NCBI RefSeq assembly: GCF_946998255.1
Contig: NZ_CAMPYN010000002.1
Span: 1 to 43,367 of the forward strand
Length of the DNA: 43,367 nucleotides
DNA from: an uncultured Helcococcus sp.
GTDB taxonomy: Bacteria; Bacillota; Clostridia; Tissierellales; Peptoniphilaceae
Direction: 5' to 3'
The notes under the pieces were generated by a model. The model saw only the letters and a list, made by a program, of their open reading frames with translations. It did not search any database and was not told the DNA's origin. Shown one piece after another: positions 40,217-43,367 of this stretch (its first letter is position 1; every line of letters starts with the position of its first letter). The position numbers and the translations under genes are program-made.

Positions 40217-41804
40217 GAATCACCTCTCTAATTTGTTCTTCACTTTGTCTTTTTATTCCTAGCATGAATTCCCCTAATTCTATCTCAGTAATATCGCTGG
40301 TATCTTTAAAGTATGCTACAATTTCTCCTTCATACATAACCATGATACTATCACTTATAGAAATCAATTCTGTTAAATCCGCTGAAAATAGTAGTATTGC
40401 AGAATCTAATTCATCTCTCAATGAAACTATTTTTCTTCGAATTAAGTCCGCAGCTCCTATATCAATCCCTCTTGTAGGTTGCTCAACTATCAACAAATCC
40501 GGATTTGAGCTAAACTCTCTTGCAGCTACAACTTTTTGTATGTTTCCGCCAGACAAAGTTTTTATTAAGGATTTAGAATTATTAGTTTTTATTCCAAAAT
40601 CTCTAATAAGTTCATTAGATTCTTTTGTTATCTTTTTAGTATTAAGAAATCCTTTTTTAGAGAATTCTTTAGAATCAAATCTATCAGAAACTAAATTCTC
40701 TTCTACACTTTGATACAAAGATGCACTTGTTGACATTCTATCCTCATGAATGATTGAAACATTTAAATCTCTAATTTCCTTAATACTTAAATCATTTATT
40801 TTTTTACCTAGTATCTCTATTTCACCGTGGTTTATTTTACTTATTCCTGAGATTTTATCTGCTAATTGAGATTGGCCATTTCCTTCTATAGCTGCAACCC
40901 CTACAATTTCTCCACTTCTTACATCAAATGAAATATTATTTAATACTTTTTGTCCAAAAACATTATAATCAGTCAATTCTCTCACTCTTAAAACTGTATT
41001 ATTTGGTTTAGCTTTTGTTTTATCAATATTTATGCTAACATCTCTACCAACCATTAAACTAGAAATATCTTGTTCAGATACTTCGTCTATATTTCTAGTG
41101 GCAATAGATTTCCCATCTCTTAAAACAGTTATCCTATCACATATTTGTTTTACTTCATTTAACTTATGAGATATAAATACAATAGAATAACCTTCATTTT
41201 TAAGCATAATTAATTGTTCAAAAAGCTCTTCTGTTTCTTGAGGTGTTAGTAAAGCGGTAGGTTCATCCAACAGTAAAATTTTCGCTCCGTTTAACAACAT
41301 CTTCAAGATCTCTACCCTTTGCTTATATCCTACTGATAAATCTCTAATCTTTTCTTCAGGATCAACTGGAAGTCCAAATTTTTGACTAATGTATGATACA
41401 TTTTCTTTAGCTTTTTTTCTATCAAAAACTATTTTATTTTTTATAGGCTCTTTTCCTAACGCCATATTTTCAGCAACTGTTAACGAATCAACTAACATGA
41501 AATGCTGGTGAACCATCCCAATACCATAATCTAAGGCTTCAATTGGGTTATTTATTTTAACTGAATTTCCAGCAATTTCAATTGTTCCTTCTTCTGGAGT
41601 CTCTATACCAAATAAAACCTTCATTAAAGTTGTTTTACCTGCTCCATTTTCACCAACTAATCCATGTATTTCAGATTTTCTTAAACTAAAATTAACATCA
41701 TTGTTAGCTACAAAACCATTAGAATAAATTTTAGTAATATTTTTTAACGATAATATTTCTTGTCCTTTATCAGCTTTCTCTATTAATTCTAAATATTTTT
41801 CCAT
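40209..41804 (-). CDS. Nucleoside ABC transporter ATP-binding protein (NupO-like)
   Basis: 531 aa from the ATG at 41804, five bases after GAGGGG; longer starts reach into an upstream hairpin. Two fused ABC domains: the first has Walker A GENGAGKTT, signature LSVGYKQR and Walker B LLLDEPTALL. The second has a degenerate Walker A (EGNGQSQLA), signature LSGGNIQK and Walker B LIVEQPTRGID. This asymmetry is normal for the sugar/nucleoside (RbsA-like) ATPases. It powers the two permeases encoded after it. Confidence 0.94.
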   Translation of the reverse strand: MEKYLELIEKADKGQEILSLKNITKIYSNGFVANNDVNFSLRKSEIHGLVGENGAGKTTLMKVLFGIETPEEGTIEIAGNSVKINNPIEALDYGIGMVHQHFMLVDSLTVAENMALGKEPIKNKIVFDRKKAKENVSYISQKFGLPVDPEEKIRDLSVGYKQRVEILKMLLNGAKILLLDEPTALLTPQETEELFEQLIMLKNEGYSIVFISHKLNEVKQICDRITVLRDGKSIATRNIDEVSEQDISSLMVGRDVSINIDKTKAKPNNTVLRVRELTDYNVFGQKVLNNISFDVRSGEIVGVAAIEGNGQSQLADKISGISKINHGEIEILGKKINDLSIKEIRDLNVSIIHEDRMSTSASLYQSVEENLVSDRFDSKEFSKKGFLNTKKITKESNELIRDFGIKTNNSKSLIKTLSGGNIQKVVAAREFSSNPDLLIVEQPTRGIDIGAADLIRRKIVSLRDELDSAILLFSADLTELISISDSIMVMYEGEIVAYFKDTSDITEIELGEFMLGIKRQSEEQIREVIHD

Positions 41805-41825
41805 TCTGCCCCTCAAAATTATATT

Positions 41826-41860
41826 ATGAAAAAGCTTCATAAAAAATGAAGCTTTTTCAT
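41826..41860 (-). terminator. Intercistronic 15-bp palindrome between the binding protein and ATPase genes
   Basis: ATGAAAAAGCTTCAT (41826-41840), five bases, ATGAAGCTTTTTCAT (41846-41860) form a perfect 15-bp stem. It is seven bases after the binding protein stop. Such hairpins lower expression of the transporter genes relative to the binding protein by partial termination or by protecting the upstream mRNA. U residues are mostly inside the stem, so termination would be partial. Confidence 0.75.
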
Positions 41861-41866
41861 ACTCTA

Positions 41867-42982
41867 CTAGTTAGTTGCTTTGGATTTATTTAATATTGCA
41901 TCTATTTCTTCTTTAGTTGCTCCAAATGCTGTACTTACCTCTATTTCATTGTTTTTAATTTTTTCTTCAACTTCTGAATATTTATCTAAAACTTCTTTAC
42001 TTAACGCTTTCTTTGTATACTCATTATTAACTAAATACACTCCACCTTTATCATAAGAAATATATTCATGGGTTCCCCATTTAATAGTATCATTATTAAT
42101 TCCTTCTAATATAGGATTTACCATTTTTTTATAATCTTTTATAACAGATGTTAAAACATGATTTTTTGTATCTTCGTCTACTCTTTCCGAATAATCAAAA
42201 TCAACACCAATTACATATCTATTAGCATCTTTTGAAGCTTCAGCAACACCTAATCCATTTCCACCTACAGCAAAAACAACGTCAGCACCTTGTTGGTATT
42301 GCGTTAAAGCTATTTCTTTAGCTAATGCTGTATCTTTATGATTTCCTACAAAAGAGTATATTACCTCTACTGAAGGATCTATGTATTTAACGCCTTCAAT
42401 ATATGATACTAAGAAATCTTGAATAGATGTTGATTCTATAGCTCCAACAAATCCAACTTTCTTTTGATCATTCGCAAACTCAGCATCACTAGTAGTTACT
42501 AAAGCTGCCATAACCCCAGCTAAAAATCCACCTTGATTTTGTAACGCTTGTGCAGATATTACATTTGCATTTTTTCCATCTTTATAATCCATTTCAGTAT
42601 CAAAAATAAAATATTTTTGATCAGGATATGCTTTAGCAGTATTTGATAAAGCTTCGATCATAGTACCAAACCCTGTAACAATTAAGTCATATTGACCTGA
42701 TTCTGAAGCTTTCATTAATGTTGACTCAAATAAAGATGTATCCATATTTGCTTCAAAGGTATCTACTTTACCATCAACAGTTTTAGCATATTCTGTTAAT
42801 GTTTCATAAACATCATCATTGTTGGTACCACCACCTAAACTACCTGTAACAACAAACATTATGTTTTTAAATCCTTTAGCATTTGAATCAGTATTGCTTT
42901 TATCAACAGATCCTCCACTACAGCCAACTAAAAACATAGTTAAAGCCAGTAACAATGCTGAAATTTTGTATTTCGTTTTCAT
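41867..42982 (-). CDS. BMP family nucleoside-binding lipoprotein (NupN-like)
   Basis: 371 aa. Lipoprotein signal peptide with lipobox LVGC (Cys21). The BMP/PnrA-like periplasmic-binding fold is seen in KNIMFVVTGSLGGGTNNDDV, YDLIVTGFGTMIEAL, FIFDTEMD, NQGGFLAGVMAAL, VGFVGAIES and GADVVFAVGGNGLGVAEASK. It captures nucleosides outside the membrane for the NupOPQ-like channel. First gene of the operon nupN-nupO-nupP-nupQ-phosphorylase-iclR. AGGAG precedes the ATG. Confidence 0.94.
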   Translation of the reverse strand: MKTKYKISALLLALTMFLVGCSGGSVDKSNTDSNAKGFKNIMFVVTGSLGGGTNNDDVYETLTEYAKTVDGKVDTFEANMDTSLFESTLMKASESGQYDLIVTGFGTMIEALSNTAKAYPDQKYFIFDTEMDYKDGKNANVISAQALQNQGGFLAGVMAALVTTSDAEFANDQKKVGFVGAIESTSIQDFLVSYIEGVKYIDPSVEVIYSFVGNHKDTALAKEIALTQYQQGADVVFAVGGNGLGVAEASKDANRYVIGVDFDYSERVDEDTKNHVLTSVIKDYKKMVNPILEGINNDTIKWGTHEYISYDKGGVYLVNNEYTKKALSKEVLDKYSEVEEKIKNNEIEVSTAFGATKEEIDAILNKSKATN

Positions 42983-43017
42983 GAGACTCCTCCATCCTCT
43001 TTTTTTATATTTTCCGT

Positions 43018-43044
43018 ACAGCGGTAAAACGTTCTGCTCTACGG
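43018..43044 (-). promoter_or_regulatory. Leader hairpin of the nucleoside transporter operon
   Basis: In the predicted leader, CCGTA-G-AGC and GCT-G-TACGG form an 8-bp stem with one G-G mismatch around a loop containing AACGTT. No U tract follows, so it is not a terminator. It fits no riboswitch class that I recognise, and the AACGTT core could instead be a DNA-binding site. Confidence 0.5.
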
Positions 43045-43045
43045 A

Positions 43046-43084
43046 TTACGATGTAATCGTAACACACTAAATATAATTAGTCAA
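43046..43084 (-). promoter_or_regulatory. Promoter and operator of the nucleoside transporter operon
   Basis: On the minus strand TTGACT (complement of 43079-43084), 17 bases, TACGAT (complement of 43056-43061). The perfect dyad TTACGAT-N3-ATCGTAA (43046-43062) covers the -10 box, and a second dyad GATTAC-N3-GTAATC (43044-43058) overlaps it. A further dyad TGTTAT-N4-ATAACA lies at 43094-43109, upstream of the -35. The first is the best candidate for the operon's IclR regulator. Confidence 0.65.
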
Positions 43085-43109
43085 ATGTTTTCATGTTATT
43101 TTTATAACA

Positions 43110-43244
43110 AGTTTATTGCCTGTATATTTCCGTTATTAACAATTTTTGCCACTTTACTTATGGAGAAGCTAATTTTAATAATTGCAATAAGTTTTAAAAT
43201 TTAAAACTTACAAACTAAACACATAAGTATTTATTTACAAAAAA
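43110..43244. other. Gene-free stretch upstream of the nucleoside operon promoter
   Basis: No ORF is visible. A perfect 21-bp palindrome-like sequence (AAGTTTTAAA, one base, TTTAAAACTT; 43189-43209) could be an operator or simply AT-rich DNA. Confidence 0.4.
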
Positions 43245-43284
43245 ACCTTATCAAAGTAGCTGTTAAACTAAACTTTGATAAGGT
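43238..43284 (-). terminator. Terminator of the gene entering from the right edge
   Basis: ACCTTATCAAAG (43245-43256) and CTTTGATAAGGT (43273-43284) form a perfect 12-bp stem; on the minus strand T7 follows. It is about 35 bases after the stop codon at 43318. Confidence 0.9.
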
Positions 43285-43317
43285 CTATTATTATTCATAC
43301 ACCATTATTATATTTTT

Positions 43318-43367
43318 TTACAAATTATCATACATTTCTATATAATCCATATCCTTCATATCAGGAT
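43318..43367 (-). CDS. C-terminal end of an unidentified protein, cut by the window edge
   Basis: The minus strand reads an open frame from the edge to TAA at 43318-43320, giving the last 15 residues PDMKDMDYIEMYDNL. The terminator directly downstream supports it as the true end of a gene. Too short to identify. Confidence 0.5.
   Translation of the reverse strand, partial: PDMKDMDYIEMYDNL

Noticed and set aside
43018..43062. Two-hairpin riboswitch (mini-ykkC or purine type) before the nucleoside transporter
   Set aside because: The conserved loops of those classes are absent, and the first hairpin overlaps the -10 box, so it would not be in the transcript. An operator explains it better.

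Overview
The window is AT-rich Firmicutes DNA. Gene order (the full S10-spc-alpha ribosomal cluster followed by rplQ, the ECF transporter genes, truA, rplM and rpsI), zinc-type S14 and C+ L36, two sorting signals of the S-P-x-T-(G/A) kind, and the absence of map between adk and infA suggest an anaerobic Gram-positive coccus of the Tissierellia/Peptoniphilaceae type (Anaerococcus, Helcococcus, Peptoniphilus and relatives). This is inference from gene content; no rRNA is present.

Layout. Positions 1-3320 hold a wall-anchored 5'-nucleotidase and a DeoD purine nucleoside phosphorylase, each with a similar dyad operator just downstream of its -10 box. Positions 3321-6015 hold an M18 aminopeptidase and a CoA-disulfide-reductase-type flavoenzyme. 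Positions 6054-8116 hold a P1B-4 metal-efflux ATPase preceded by a NiCo (czcD) riboswitch and its terminator. A small lipoprotein gene and a 55-bp tandem-repeat array follow (8199-9195). From 29710 down to 9267 almost everything is one leftward ribosomal superlocus: an S10 promoter and structured leader, 28 genes from rpsJ to rplQ (including secY, adk, infA, a KOW protein and rpoA), a terminator, then an L,D-transpeptidase, ecfA1-ecfA2-ecfT-truA, and rplM-rpsI from their own promoter and leader. Beyond the S10 promoter lies a second tandem array (53-bp units), a rightward PD-(D/E)XK-like protein gene, tRNA-His and tRNA-Leu, a repeat-containing surface protein, a ribU-rsuA-udk operon under an FMN riboswitch, a rightward murJ, and a leftward BMP-type nucleoside ABC transporter operon that also encodes a nucleoside phosphorylase and an IclR regulator.

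How the genes work together. Nucleoside salvage is spread over the window: surface nucleotidase, NupNOPQ-like importer, two phosphorylases and uridine kinase form a path from external nucleotides to intracellular bases and sugar phosphates. The ECF module (ecfT/A1/A2) is the energising unit that RibU would share for riboflavin uptake.

The least explained features are the two CATGAT-containing tandem arrays, with unrelated unit bodies, one at each end of the ribosomal superlocus. Other points of interest are several structured ribosomal mRNA elements and an L,D-transpeptidase whose usual S-H-G-C motif reads T-Y-S-C.
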